A stretch of DNA of 64,000 bases from CALGYY01 sp964585485 (GCA_964585485.1 CAZPDS010000003.1:1-64000); one strand, 5' to 3'; positions 54,212-63,008 are shown, counted from the stretch's first letter. Notes: generated from the sequence alone by a model not told the origin. A program made the numbers and translations.

Positions 54212-55138
54212 ATGGAAACAACCAAATGCCTTATTATTGGCTCCGGTCCCGCCGGTTACACCGCTGCTATTTACACTGCGCGCGCCGACATGAAACCTAT
54301 ACTCTATACCGGATTGCAGATGGGTGGCCAGCTCACTACCACTACGGAAGTTGAAAACTTTCCCGGTTACCCGAAAGGAATCAGCGGACCCGAAATGATG
54401 GTTGAATTGCAGCAACAGGCCGAACGTTTTGGGACCGACTTGCGTTTCGGAAGCATTGACAACGTTGATTTCAGCCAACGGCCGTTCCGCTGTCACGCCG
54501 ACGACGGCAAGGAAATTCTGGCCGACACCGTGATCATCGCCACAGGCGCTACTGCCCGCTACCTGGGCCTCGACTCCGAAACAAAATACAAGGGGTACGG
54601 CGTATCTGCCTGTGCCACCTGCGACGGCTTTTTTTATAAGGGGCTGGAGGTAGCCGTCGTGGGCGGCGGCGACACCGCCTGCGAAGAAGCGGCCTACCTG
54701 TCCAACCTCTGCAAGAAAGTTTACCTGATCCACCGACGCGATGAATTCCGCGCATCCAAAGCCATGCAACATAAAGTTGCCAATACGCCAAATATCGAAC
54801 TTGTTCTTAACAGCATTCCGGAAGAAATCGTTGGTGAGCAAAACGTAAACGGTATCGTTGTAAAAAATAAACTGAGCGGCGAAGTCCGCAAAATTGACGT
54901 TTCGGGCGTTTTTATTGCCATTGGTCATAAACCCAACAGTGAACTCTTCGCCGGTCAAATAGATCTGGACGAGACCGGCTATATTATCACCAAAGCAGGC
55001 ACTCCCGAAACCAATATCCCCGGCGTATTTGCCGCCGGCGATATCCAGGACCACACCTACCGTCAGGCCATCACAGCGGCCGGATCCGGTTGTATGGCCG
55101 CCATTTCAGCCGAGCGTTTTCTGGCCTCACAGGAATAA
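54212..55138 (+). CDS. trxB: Thioredoxin-disulfide reductase
   Basis: 308 residues. FAD-binding GSGPAG (11-16), redox pair CATC (Cys134, Cys137), NADPH motif GGGDTACEEA and the C-terminal GVFAAGDIQD (FAD). Reduces thioredoxin with NADPH in the cytoplasm. It follows the DUF4249 gene by 31 bp. Confidence 0.97.
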   Translation: METTKCLIIGSGPAGYTAAIYTARADMKPILYTGLQMGGQLTTTTEVENFPGYPKGISGPEMMVELQQQAERFGTDLRFGSIDNVDFSQRPFRCHADDGKEILADTVIIATGATARYLGLDSETKYKGYGVSACATCDGFFYKGLEVAVVGGGDTACEEAAYLSNLCKKVYLIHRRDEFRASKAMQHKVANTPNIELVLNSIPEEIVGEQNVNGIVVKNKLSGEVRKIDVSGVFIAIGHKPNSELFAGQIDLDETGYIITKAGTPETNIPGVFAAGDIQDHTYRQAITAAGSGCMAAISAERFLASQE

Positions 55139-55204
55139 TCCGGAAACCCCGACTCATTTTTTTCGTAGAAAACAACCTACCGTTCCCTTGATAATCTACT
55201 CCTG

Positions 55205-56782
55205 ATGCTACGAAAAAACCTTTGCTTGCTTGCTGTCCTTATCCTGGCTCCCCTCTTTAGCCAGGCGCAGGCCTATTGGGTTTTTTTTACGGATAAGCAT
55301 CAGTGTACCTTTGATCCCTACACCTACTTTGATCCGAAAGCCATTGAACGGCGCATCTTGCATGAGGTATCTCTGTTTGATTCTACGGATTTTCCCTTGA
55401 ATCAGACGTACGTAAAAGAAGTATCGGAAATAGCCGACAGTGTTGGGTTTCAAAGCCGCTGGTTCAACGCCCTGGAGATTACGGCCAACCCCGAACAAGC
55501 GAATCGGATTTCAGGACTACCGTTTGTGAAGTCGGTAGAGCCTATGCTAACCGAAGCTACGCCGGCCGCCCGGCCCGATGATGATCCGCGCTTTGATTCC
55601 ATTCTCAGCCCCTACCTTCAACAACTGCTCCAATGGCAAACCCTGCGACTGGGCAGCGATCGCCTGAAAGAAGCCGGCCTGAACGGTAAGGGCGTCCGCA
55701 TCGCGGTCTTCGACGGGGGCTATCCGTCGCTGATGTCGAACGCCGCCTTTCGCTATTTGGTTTGGGAAAACCGAATTGTGAAGACCTGGGATTTTGTGCG
55801 GAATCGTGAAAACGTAGACGGTTACAACCCGCATGGCATACTGGTATTATCGTGCCTGACCGGCGTGTACGATGGCGAAGCCATGGGCCTGGCCAGCGGC
55901 GCCGAGTACCTGCTCGCCCGCACCGAAGTGAAAAGCGAACCTTTCCGGGAAGAAAAGAACTGGCTGGCAGCCGCTGAATGGGCAGACCGTAACGGTGCGC
56001 AAATCATTAACAGTTCGTTGGGATACACCAAACACCGGTATTTTTCCGAAGAAATGAACGGGCACACCAGCCTGGTTTCCCGCGCTGCAAACATGGCCGC
56101 CCGCAAAGGAATTCTCGTGGTGAATGCCGCCGGTAACGAAGCGTCGGAACCTTGGGGAACCCTTTGTACGCCGGCCGATGCAGACAGCGTACTCACCGTG
56201 GGTGGCATTGACCCCGTAACCGGCTATCACATAGACTTCAGTTCGTGGGGACCCACGGCAGACGGACGGATGAAGCCCAATGTGTGCGCTTTCGCGGATG
56301 TCGTGGCTTTCGGCCCGCACGGCGTTGAGAATGTACAAGGGACCTCCTTCTCCTGTCCGCTGGTCGCCGGTTTTGCCGCCTGCCTGTTGCAGGCCTTTCC
56401 GGAAACCCGCTGCATGGACCTCTTCCGGATGATTGAAAAATCCGGCGACCTCTATCCCTATTTCGATTATGCACATGGCTACGGTGTTCCGAAGGCAAAC
56501 CGCATTTTAGACACCCTTCCCGAAATACGTCCTTCGTTTGCATTTGTAAAAAGCCCGCGAGACCTCAGCGTCGTGTTGCGCGATTTCCATTATGCTACGG
56601 ATGAACCATCCAGCCACCTCTTGCTTTACTACAACCTCATGAATCCGGATGGCCTGATCGACGAATTCAATGTTATTATGGTCTACCAAAGCCAGGCCTT
56701 GAGTTTTCCGTTGAACACATACCCCAAAGGAACACGCCTGAATATCTTCTTCCGGGGCTATACCAATACTTACACTTTCTGA
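55205..56782 (+). CDS. Secreted S8 (subtilisin-like) serine protease
   Basis: 525 residues. Signal peptide 1-22 (SQAQ), then a propeptide-like inhibitor region (about 25-115). Catalytic triad: Asp170 in IAVFDGGY, His210 in NPHGILVLS, Ser381 in GTSFSCPLVAG; oxyanion Asn311 in NAAGNEAS. The C-terminal ~120 residues form a beta-rich domain with no T9SS signal. The protein probably acts in the periplasm or outside the cell. The barrel-protein gene follows two bases later. Confidence 0.94.
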   Translation: MLRKNLCLLAVLILAPLFSQAQAYWVFFTDKHQCTFDPYTYFDPKAIERRILHEVSLFDSTDFPLNQTYVKEVSEIADSVGFQSRWFNALEITANPEQANRISGLPFVKSVEPMLTEATPAARPDDDPRFDSILSPYLQQLLQWQTLRLGSDRLKEAGLNGKGVRIAVFDGGYPSLMSNAAFRYLVWENRIVKTWDFVRNRENVDGYNPHGILVLSCLTGVYDGEAMGLASGAEYLLARTEVKSEPFREEKNWLAAAEWADRNGAQIINSSLGYTKHRYFSEEMNGHTSLVSRAANMAARKGILVVNAAGNEASEPWGTLCTPADADSVLTVGGIDPVTGYHIDFSSWGPTADGRMKPNVCAFADVVAFGPHGVENVQGTSFSCPLVAGFAACLLQAFPETRCMDLFRMIEKSGDLYPYFDYAHGYGVPKANRILDTLPEIRPSFAFVKSPRDLSVVLRDFHYATDEPSSHLLLYYNLMNPDGLIDEFNVIMVYQSQALSFPLNTYPKGTRLNIFFRGYTNTYTF

Positions 56783-56784
56783 TA

Positions 56785-57519
56785 ATGAAAATACCTGCCC
56801 GACTCCGAACCGCATTGTACCGGCTGCTGTTTACCACAGTCTTCTGCGGAATGCTGCCGGCGGGTTTCGCTCAGCGGGTGCTCTTGTCGCATGTCGTAAG
56901 CAGTGATTCTGTAAGAAGTCAATGGGGACAAAACCAGCGACATTATGTACATCCCTACATAGGCGCGGGTTTCATAACTGGACCTGCGGAAACAGGGGCC
57001 CGCATTATGCCGCTAGTGTCGGCTCACTTCGAATTGGGCGCACGCTACAAACTCCGCATTGCCCGACATTTTTCGATCGGGTTGAACGGAGCGTACACTG
57101 TTTACAGCTATAAACTGCGCCAAAACGACAATAAGAGCCTGCCCGATACCCTAAGCCATAAGGCGGAGCGCTTTCTGTTCAGCAACTTTGGAATTGGATT
57201 CTACAACCGCGTGAACCTGGGACGTACAGGAAATCACATCGGCACCTTCATTGATGTAGGGCTCTATGCGGACTGGATCGCCAGGGTAACCCATTTTACG
57301 ACCGATGATTTCCCGGACGGAACACGGGTGCGCAGCCACCGAACCGGAATGAAATACACCCGCGACCTGCAATACGGACTTATGGGCAACTTCGGCATCA
57401 CGCGGTATATCTTCACCATTAAGTACCGTCTGAGCGACCTCTTCACCCCGTCTTCCGTACTACCCGAGTTGCCGCGCTGGACCTTTGGGCTGCAGATCGG
57501 GCTGCATAAAGTCAACTGA
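56785..57519 (+). CDS. Predicted outer-membrane beta-barrel protein
   Basis: 244 residues. Signal peptide ends near GFAQ. Strands with alternating aromatic residues (YVHPYIGAGFITG, FELGARYKLRI, SIGLNGAYTVYSYKL, FGIGFYNRVNLG, RYIFTIKYRLSD) ending in WTFGLQIGLHKVN, consistent with a 8- to 10-stranded barrel. Start is two bases after the protease gene, so they are cotranscribed. Function not recognised. Confidence 0.72.
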   Translation: MKIPARLRTALYRLLFTTVFCGMLPAGFAQRVLLSHVVSSDSVRSQWGQNQRHYVHPYIGAGFITGPAETGARIMPLVSAHFELGARYKLRIARHFSIGLNGAYTVYSYKLRQNDNKSLPDTLSHKAERFLFSNFGIGFYNRVNLGRTGNHIGTFIDVGLYADWIARVTHFTTDDFPDGTRVRSHRTGMKYTRDLQYGLMGNFGITRYIFTIKYRLSDLFTPSSVLPELPRWTFGLQIGLHKVN

Positions 57520-57545
57520 AACCGGTTCCGCATCGATAAATTATG

Positions 57546-57553
57546 TACCTTTG
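57546..57553 (+). promoter_or_regulatory. TAnnTTTG box of the B12-binding radical SAM gene
   Basis: TACCTTTG followed by CG, about 90 bases before the ATG; -33 element weak. The leader contains a 5-codon upstream ORF (57630-57647) that overlaps the start codon. Confidence 0.55.
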
Positions 57554-57643
57554 CGCATACTTTCTCAGAATACAGACAAATCCCTGCTATACTCTACCCT
57601 GCCGCAGCCAGTTTGATTGTTGTTCTCAAATGAAAGGCTGCTT

Positions 57644-59059
57644 ATGAAAATATTACTTGTTGCTCCTTGCCCGAAGAATGAAATGCGGCATCACACGATG
57701 GATATCCCGCAACTTACGCTGTCCATCATTGCCGGTATGACACCACCTCAACACGAGGTTGAAATCTGCGAAGAAGTCTACGGCGACACCCTCAATTATG
57801 ACGGAAATTACGATGTTGTTGGCATCACCGTAATGACGCAAACGTGCTATCGCGCTTACGAAATCGCCAATGAATTTAAAAAGCGTGATACAACCGTTGT
57901 TTTCGGCGGCATCCACGCAACCTGCCTCCCCGGCGAAGCCATCCTTTACGGCGATGCCGTTGTGATTGGTGAAGCCGAAGGCGGTCTCTGGGAACAAGTG
58001 CTTCAGGACATTCTCGACGGAAAGCTCAGGAAGTTCTATAAGCACCAGACCCTGCCCGACCTGCAGGCGATTTCAGCGCCCCGTCGCGACCTGATCCGCT
58101 GTAAATCCGGGCCGTTTGCTGTGGCACCGATTGAAACCACCCGGGGCTGTCCATACAACTGTGACTTCTGTACCGTTTCCCGCTTTTTTGGAACCAAACA
58201 GCGCCATAAAAGCATGCGTCATATCATCGACGAAGCGGAATCCTGCGATCAGAATTATTTGTTTTTTCTTGATGATAATATTACCGGCAACAAGGAATTT
58301 GCGAAAGAACTCTTCCGCAATCTCATTCCCCTGAAAAAACGCTGGGTAGGCCAGGCCTCCATCAATGTTTCCAAAGACAAGGAACTGATGCAGCTGGCGC
58401 ATAAATCCGGATGCAAAGCCCTTCTGGTTGGTTTTGAATCCATGACCGACTCCGGCCTGAACAAATACCGCAAATCGCTTAAATCAATCCAGGAAAACGT
58501 TGATGCGGTGCATCGCCTGCAGGATAATCATATTCTGACCATGGCCTCACTGATTTTTGGTCTGGATGATGACACCGAAGAGGTTTTCAACGCAGGTCAC
58601 GAATTTCTGACCCGTTCCAAAACGGCCTTCTTTCAATCGTGCATTATGACGCCTTATCCGGGCACACCGGTTTTTGAACGATTACGTGCGGAAAACCGTA
58701 TCATTACTGACGATTGGAGTAAATTCGACGCAACAAAGGTGGTTATTCAGCCCCGTAACTTCAGTCCCGAGACCTTGCTTGAATCCGCCAATAAACTGCA
58801 AAAAAGCATTTATAGTAACGCATCCATTGCTAAACGTGCATGGCCCAACCTCACGTGTGGATTCGATTCGGCCCTGTTTTATCTTTCGCTCAATAAAGGC
58901 TACCAAACCCGCAACATTCATAAACAACAGTTTGGGGTGATGCGCAACGAAGCGGGTAATCCGATTGATTTTGACACCACCAAGTACGTTGCTCCGGTCA
59001 AATCAAGTCATCCCTCTTCCATCTTGTCTGCCGAGACCATCGAAGAATTCGCGCTGTAA
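57644..59059 (+). CDS. B12-binding-domain radical SAM protein, substrate unknown
   Basis: 471 residues from MKILLVAPCP at 57644. N-terminal cobalamin-binding-like Rossmann domain (about 1-135: VVGITVMTQT, VVFGGIHATCLPGEA, DAVVIGEAE), then radical SAM motif TRGCPYNCDFCTV (Cys169, Cys173, Cys176), FLDDNITGN and GFESMTDSGLNKYRK, followed by YPGTPVFERLR and a DUF4070-like tail. No DxHxxG motif, so the cobalamin may be base-off or absent. Relatives include hopanoid C2-methylases and other methyltransferases, but the class cannot be fixed here. Confidence 0.88.
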   Translation: MKILLVAPCPKNEMRHHTMDIPQLTLSIIAGMTPPQHEVEICEEVYGDTLNYDGNYDVVGITVMTQTCYRAYEIANEFKKRDTTVVFGGIHATCLPGEAILYGDAVVIGEAEGGLWEQVLQDILDGKLRKFYKHQTLPDLQAISAPRRDLIRCKSGPFAVAPIETTRGCPYNCDFCTVSRFFGTKQRHKSMRHIIDEAESCDQNYLFFLDDNITGNKEFAKELFRNLIPLKKRWVGQASINVSKDKELMQLAHKSGCKALLVGFESMTDSGLNKYRKSLKSIQENVDAVHRLQDNHILTMASLIFGLDDDTEEVFNAGHEFLTRSKTAFFQSCIMTPYPGTPVFERLRAENRIITDDWSKFDATKVVIQPRNFSPETLLESANKLQKSIYSNASIAKRAWPNLTCGFDSALFYLSLNKGYQTRNIHKQQFGVMRNEAGNPIDFDTTKYVAPVKSSHPSSILSAETIEEFAL

Positions 59060-59100
59060 ACAGCCTGGCTTCCACCTACCCACAGGAAATATTCCTGCTT

Positions 59101-60357
59101 TCATTCCTGCATAACACGTAGCATGGCCACACGTCCGTCATCAGCCACAAGCCGTATCAGACAAAGGCCTTGTGAGCGGGCCGCTTCCAGGGTGAAAACG
59201 CCGTCGGTGGATAAGGTTTCCGACGAGAGCAGCCGTCCACTATAATCATACACCCATACGCGCAAGCCCTTTTCAGGTCGCTCCAGTTGGATGGTAATGA
59301 AATCCTTCGCCGGATTCGGATAAACCAGAACAGCCCCCAGGGATGACTCCGTAATGCCATAGGCCGTAATCGCAACGCAGGCGGAAGTATCTATGCAACC
59401 ATATTGGGTCACCTCCACGGCAAACAGGCCATCGATCCCCGGCGAAAAGCCCGCCGCTTCTGCCCCCGCTATAGGCGCATAATCAGCAGCGCAATTGAGC
59501 CATTGGTACGTGGCGCCCATCGCGCTTGCTTGCAGGGTGTAGGCCGTAACCTGGGTGATTCCCGCATCGACCACATTAACCGTCAAATCCAGCGTAACAA
59601 CGGAGTCGCAACCGGCGGAATTGTTATACGCAGCGTAATGTAATCCGCTGGCATAATACGTAAGCCCGGAAACATCCCAATAATAACTTTTACATGCCGT
59701 TACTTCCAGGTTTGTACTTGAATTCGGATTTATCGTAGTAATGAAGTAGTGATCGTACGACGAATAATTGGCACCATTGACCATGGGATAACCCGCTGCA
59801 TAGGAATCGGCTGCACTGACATGCCAGTTGGCCATCGCCTCATATGGAATGTCCACATCATCACATATTTGACCGGGTGTTCCTGATAATTTCAGGGTGT
59901 AGGCATGGCCCGGAAGCACGCTGGCCGGGGCTGAAAAGACTATAGGAAACATGCAGCGATTAAGAGGAAGTGTAATAAACAGCGGTTGCGTTGCAAGTAC
60001 CGTCCCATTCCATCCGGCCCCATCCAGCAATTCCGCGGTCATAAAAAATCCCGAAAGCAAACTGCAACTGCCAATGCTAAGATCAACGGCTACCTTCACC
60101 AGCCGACCCTTTGCACCGGCCACAAACGTTTGTGCCACCGCCTGTGTGCCACCAGCACAAATATAATAATTACTGCTTCCAACATGAACCTGATCCTCGG
60201 CCTCGGTGCAGACGGGAACTTGTACTTGTTCGGCAGATACTACAACATCATCAGGAGGCCCGGCTTCCGTATTCCGGGAAGACTGCCCCCATAGCGAACC
60301 GGCGCCCCCCAACAAGAGGAACGCTGTCGCGACAAGAAAAGAGGGGAATTTTTTCAT
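59101..60357 (-). CDS. Secreted protein with T9SS type A sorting domain
   Basis: 418 residues. Signal peptide 1-25 (LWGQ). The main part contains ice-binding or jelly-roll-like repeats that I do not assign, then Ig-like ITQVTAYTLQASAMGATYQW and a T9SS type A signal (VLVYPNPAKDFITIQLERPEKG, ending VAMLRVMQE). Cysteines are regularly spaced (about 10), suggesting disulfides. Exported across the outer membrane through T9SS; function unknown. Converges with the radical SAM gene. Confidence 0.85.
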   Translation of the reverse strand: MKKFPSFLVATAFLLLGGAGSLWGQSSRNTEAGPPDDVVVSAEQVQVPVCTEAEDQVHVGSSNYYICAGGTQAVAQTFVAGAKGRLVKVAVDLSIGSCSLLSGFFMTAELLDGAGWNGTVLATQPLFITLPLNRCMFPIVFSAPASVLPGHAYTLKLSGTPGQICDDVDIPYEAMANWHVSAADSYAAGYPMVNGANYSSYDHYFITTINPNSSTNLEVTACKSYYWDVSGLTYYASGLHYAAYNNSAGCDSVVTLDLTVNVVDAGITQVTAYTLQASAMGATYQWLNCAADYAPIAGAEAAGFSPGIDGLFAVEVTQYGCIDTSACVAITAYGITESSLGAVLVYPNPAKDFITIQLERPEKGLRVWVYDYSGRLLSSETLSTDGVFTLEAARSQGLCLIRLVADDGRVAMLRVMQE

Positions 60358-60752
60358 GGCAACATTTGTTTAGGGTTGCCTTAAAGATACGCAAAATTCC
60401 CTTTAAATCAAAGCGTTGCCGAAAATAAATTTTTCAAAAAGGCGCGCATCTGTATCTGTTTTCGTTAATGAACTCGCCAGGGATTTCACATGCCATTTTG
60501 CCTGCAACACCGACCGATACGAGAAGCCACCGAAACCTTTTCTTTCAGCAAGTATTCCTCGTTGAATAGTGAAGATTATGGCTGTTCACCAAAAAGCCTT
60601 CGCGACCGAATCCGAAAAAAAATTATCAACACAAGCCTAATCTACTGGTCACCTCCCATAAAATCATTATTTTTGTTCCTGGATCAGGCAATTTACAGCC
60701 GTATTCCAGGCCTGATCCTGGGCAATTGCGGAGAAAAACAAAAACAAAAAAA
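60358..60752. other. Intergenic region, no gene supported
   Basis: 395 bases between two secreted-protein genes. I see an inverted repeat GGATCAGGC/GCCTGATCC (60681-60689 with 60710-60718, 20-base loop) and a TATTTTTG box (60668-60675) before the next gene. A short open reading frame on the plus strand (60490-60756) has no start context, signal or homology I recognise and is left out. Confidence 0.5.
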
Positions 60753-61046
60753 ATGAAAAAAATCGCACTCTTCCTGACAATACTCCTTTTTGCGCTGACC
60801 GCCTCCTCGCAGGCTACCGCACAAAAGAAATCCGGTGGCAAACAAAACAGCCTGGCCGCCGTTGGGCAAGGTAAAGGTGTACGTTCCGCGCCCACCGAGG
60901 GCGATGGTACCGGTGACCGGATTTCGGGAAGGAAAAACCAGAAAAAAAATCCGTATGGCGAAGTGGCGACCAGCCGGCAAAAATTTTCCAGCCGCAAATA
61001 CAAGCTTAAATCCGCCGGAGGCGAACCCATTAAACCCACGCGCTAA
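60753..61046 (+). CDS. Small basic secreted protein, unknown function
   Basis: 97 residues from MKKIALF. Signal peptide 1-22 (SSQATAQ), then a very basic hydrophilic chain with Lys, Arg, Gly and Ser (KKSGGKQ, GRKNQKKNPYGE, SRKYKLKSAGG). No cysteines and no known domain. Followed by a terminator. The TATTTTTG box and inverted repeat lie 30-80 bases upstream. Function unknown; the signal peptide supports its being real. Confidence 0.65.
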   Translation: MKKIALFLTILLFALTASSQATAQKKSGGKQNSLAAVGQGKGVRSAPTEGDGTGDRISGRKNQKKNPYGEVATSRQKFSSRKYKLKSAGGEPIKPTR

Positions 61047-61072
61047 CCATCCGCTCCCATTTACGATAGTAC

Positions 61073-61104
61073 AAAACCTGTTGCCCAGCAACAGGTTTTT
61101 TTTA
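61073..61104 (+). terminator. Terminator after the small basic gene
   Basis: 11-bp stem (61073-61083 with 61089-61099), CCCAG loop, then T-run. Confidence 0.88.
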
Positions 61105-61161
61105 TCATTTTACTTGCCGGATCACACCGAAAACTGTCGGCCAGAAACCGCAAACTGATTT

Positions 61162-61196
61162 ACTAAAGAAATAGTTGTTTAACTAATTTTTTAGTT
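61162..61196. promoter_or_regulatory. Tandem operator dyads of the blaI-type repressor
   Basis: Two dyads: ACTA-N6-TAGT (61162-61175) and AACTAA-TTTT-TTAGTT (61181-61196), centres 20 bp apart (about two helical turns). They cover the promoter spacer and the TTG element (61175-61177), as expected for autorepression by a dimeric BlaI-type repressor. Confidence 0.6.
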
Positions 61197-61205
61197 GTAT
61201 ATTTG
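61175..61205 (+). promoter_or_regulatory. Promoter of the blaI/blaR1-like operon
   Basis: TTG (61175-61177), 20-base spacer and TATATTTG (61198-61205), about 54 bases before the ATG at 61259. Confidence 0.7.
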
Positions 61206-61258
61206 CTTGATATTAAACCAACAAAAGCCCGGTAAAGCCCGATTAAAACAACCCATTT

Positions 61259-61633
61259 ATGCGCGAACTCACCAAAGCCGAAGAACAGATCATGCAAATC
61301 CTGTGGACGTTGAAAAAAGGATTCGTAAAAGAGATCCTCGAACAGTTCCCGGAGCCCAGGCCGGCCTACAACACCATTTCAACGATTATCCGTATTCTCG
61401 AAAATAAAGGATTTGCCAAACACAAAGCCTACGGAAAAACCCATGAATACTATCCGGCGGTAAGCAAAGAAGCCTACAAAAAGAAATTGATGCGTGGTGT
61501 TATGAAAAATTATTTTGACAGTTCCCCCGCGCAGTTCCTTTCCTTTTTTGCCCGCGAGCAATCCCTCAGCCTGAACGACCTCAATGATATCCTTAGCATC
61601 ATCGAACAGGAAAAAGAAAAAAACAAAAAATAG
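61259..61633 (+). CDS. BlaI/MecI/CopY family transcriptional repressor
   Basis: 124 residues. Winged-helix DNA-binding domain: LTKAEEQIMQILWTLKKGFVKEIL (4-27) and PAYNTISTIIRILENKGFAKHK (35-56), followed by the dimerisation helices with SLNDLNDILSIIEQEKEK. Relatives repress genes until a partner membrane protease cleaves them. The partner, encoded 2 bp downstream, is a BlaR1-like M56 peptidase. Candidate operators are at 61162-61196. It does not prove beta-lactam resistance; in Bacteroidota such pairs respond to unknown signals. Confidence 0.92.
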   Translation: MRELTKAEEQIMQILWTLKKGFVKEILEQFPEPRPAYNTISTIIRILENKGFAKHKAYGKTHEYYPAVSKEAYKKKLMRGVMKNYFDSSPAQFLSFFAREQSLSLNDLNDILSIIEQEKEKNKK

Positions 61634-61635
61634 CC

Positions 61636-62862
61636 ATGGAAACCTTCGTCCTTTACCTGCTTAAATCATCCCTGCTGCTGTCCGCCGTTGGGCTCCTGTA
61701 CTTGCTGCTACGCAGCGATCATCATTTCCGGCGTAACCGCTGGTTTCTGCTTGCAGGTCTGTTGATTTCGCAAGTAGTGCCCTTTATTCCTTCGGGCGCG
61801 GGCAGCGTAAGCGGCAGCCTTGCTACGGTGCATCTCGCCCCGGTGCTTGCCGGAAGCGGTGCCGGCGAAAATCAACAGCCGGAACTTCTCCCGTTGATAC
61901 TGCTTGTGTACACCGCCGGGGTTCTATTGCTCCTGATTCGTTTGCTGATGCAGGCGGTGCGTATTTTTTGGCTGGCCCGCCACGCTGCCGTTTCGCAACA
62001 CAACGGATGTACCCTTTACAGGAACAGCGCCATCCGGGCGCCCTTCTCCTTTTTCAAGGCCCTTTTTCTTGGTACCCCAGCTAAAGGCGCTGACGAAAAG
62101 GCAATACTGACCCATGAGCTGGCGCACGCCCGGCAATATCATTCCATCGACATTCTCCTGGCCGAGAGTGTAATCTTGTTACAATGGTTTAATCCCCTGG
62201 CGTGGTATTATAAAAAGTTGCTGGCAGAGGTTCACGAATACCTTGCCGACCGGCAAACCCTGCGACATGGAATTCCGACAACACAATACTTTCAGCTGCT
62301 GTTGGCCACGGCATGCAATATTCATCCGGCCGTAATAACGAATAATTTTTATCAAATCAAACTCAAAAGGAGAATCACAATGATGACAACATCAAAAACA
62401 TCCCGTTATACGGGTGTAAAGTTTGCAGGAATTGCCCTGATGGTGGCGATGATCAGCCTCATGGTGGCGTGTACCAACGCCGATCTGAACAACGGCTCCA
62501 CCAATGGCAACGACAGCCTGGACAGTCAGAAAGCAGTAAGCACGGAGGAGGTTTTCACGGAAGTGGAACAGATGCCGGAATACCCGGGCGGACAAGAGGC
62601 CATGGCGGGCTTTTTATCGGGAAACATCAAGTACCCGGCCGAAGCCAAGGATAAGGGCATTCAGGGAACCGTATACGTTGCCTTTGTTGTTGCCGCGGAC
62701 GGCAACGTTACTGACATCAAAATCGAGAAGGGTGTTGGCTATGGATGCGATGAAGAGGCTCTGCGGGTCGTAAAGCAGATGCCCAAATGGAAACCCGGCG
62801 TTCAGAAAGGCAAGCCCGTGGCCGTGAGTTTCGTACTGCCCATCAAGTTTGCATTGCAGTAA
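61636..62862 (+). CDS. M56 (BlaR1-like) membrane metallopeptidase fused to a TonB C-terminal domain
   Basis: 408 residues. Hydrophobic helices 5-25, 36-52, 84-112, then zinc motif THELAHARQ (His160, Glu161, His164) with EVHEYLADRQ supplying a third ligand, a fourth helix around 250-280, and a periplasmic TonB C-terminal domain (about 305-408: MPEYPGGQEAM, KYPAEAKDKGIQGTVYVAFVV, WKPGVQKGKPVAVSFVLPIKF). There is no penicillin-binding sensor domain. The M56 unit probably cleaves the repressor encoded 2 bp upstream; the TonB part may sense or energise an outer-membrane receptor. This fusion is common in Bacteroidota. Confidence 0.93.
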   Translation: METFVLYLLKSSLLLSAVGLLYLLLRSDHHFRRNRWFLLAGLLISQVVPFIPSGAGSVSGSLATVHLAPVLAGSGAGENQQPELLPLILLVYTAGVLLLLIRLLMQAVRIFWLARHAAVSQHNGCTLYRNSAIRAPFSFFKALFLGTPAKGADEKAILTHELAHARQYHSIDILLAESVILLQWFNPLAWYYKKLLAEVHEYLADRQTLRHGIPTTQYFQLLLATACNIHPAVITNNFYQIKLKRRITMMTTSKTSRYTGVKFAGIALMVAMISLMVACTNADLNNGSTNGNDSLDSQKAVSTEEVFTEVEQMPEYPGGQEAMAGFLSGNIKYPAEAKDKGIQGTVYVAFVVAADGNVTDIKIEKGVGYGCDEEALRVVKQMPKWKPGVQKGKPVAVSFVLPIKFALQ

Positions 62863-62884
62863 GCAACGCACCCGCACCTTCCGC

Positions 62885-62927
62885 AAAAAACCCAGCTGCA
62901 ATACCAAATTTGCAGCTGGGTTTTTTA
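62885..62927. terminator. Bidirectional terminator between the M56 gene and the CAU tRNA
   Basis: 10-bp stem CCCAGCTGCA/TGCAGCTGGG with A-run before and T-run after. Confidence 0.88.
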
Positions 62928-62934
62928 CATTTTG

Positions 62935-63008
62935 TGGTCCCTGTAGGACTTGAACCTACGACCAATAGATTATGAGTCTACTGCTCTAACCGACTGAGCT
63001 AAGGGACC
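62935..63008 (-). tRNA. tRNA with anticodon CAU (probably tRNA-Ile2, lysidine-modified)
   Basis: Cloverleaf on the minus strand: GGTCCCT acceptor with AGGGACC, D arm GCTC/GAGC, anticodon stem GTAGA/TCTAT around CTCATAA, T arm GTAGG-TTCAAGT-CCTAC. Anticodon CAU. The sequence CTTAGCTCAGT...GACTCATAATC..TTGGTCG resembles tRNA-Ile2 of E. coli more than elongator tRNA-Met, so I favour AUA-reading tRNA-Ile. CCA not encoded. Confidence 0.85.

Noticed and set aside
55205..56782. T9SS sorting domain on the S8 protease
   Set aside because: The C-terminus lacks both the PNP/YPNP type A and the NDDGLND type B motifs.
60490..60756. Possible 88-codon protein in the intergenic region
   Set aside because: No signal peptide, composition bias or motif; a promoter-like box and inverted repeat lie inside it.
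61259..62862. Beta-lactam resistance operon
   Set aside because: No beta-lactamase or penicillin-binding sensor is present; only the repressor/protease pair is found.
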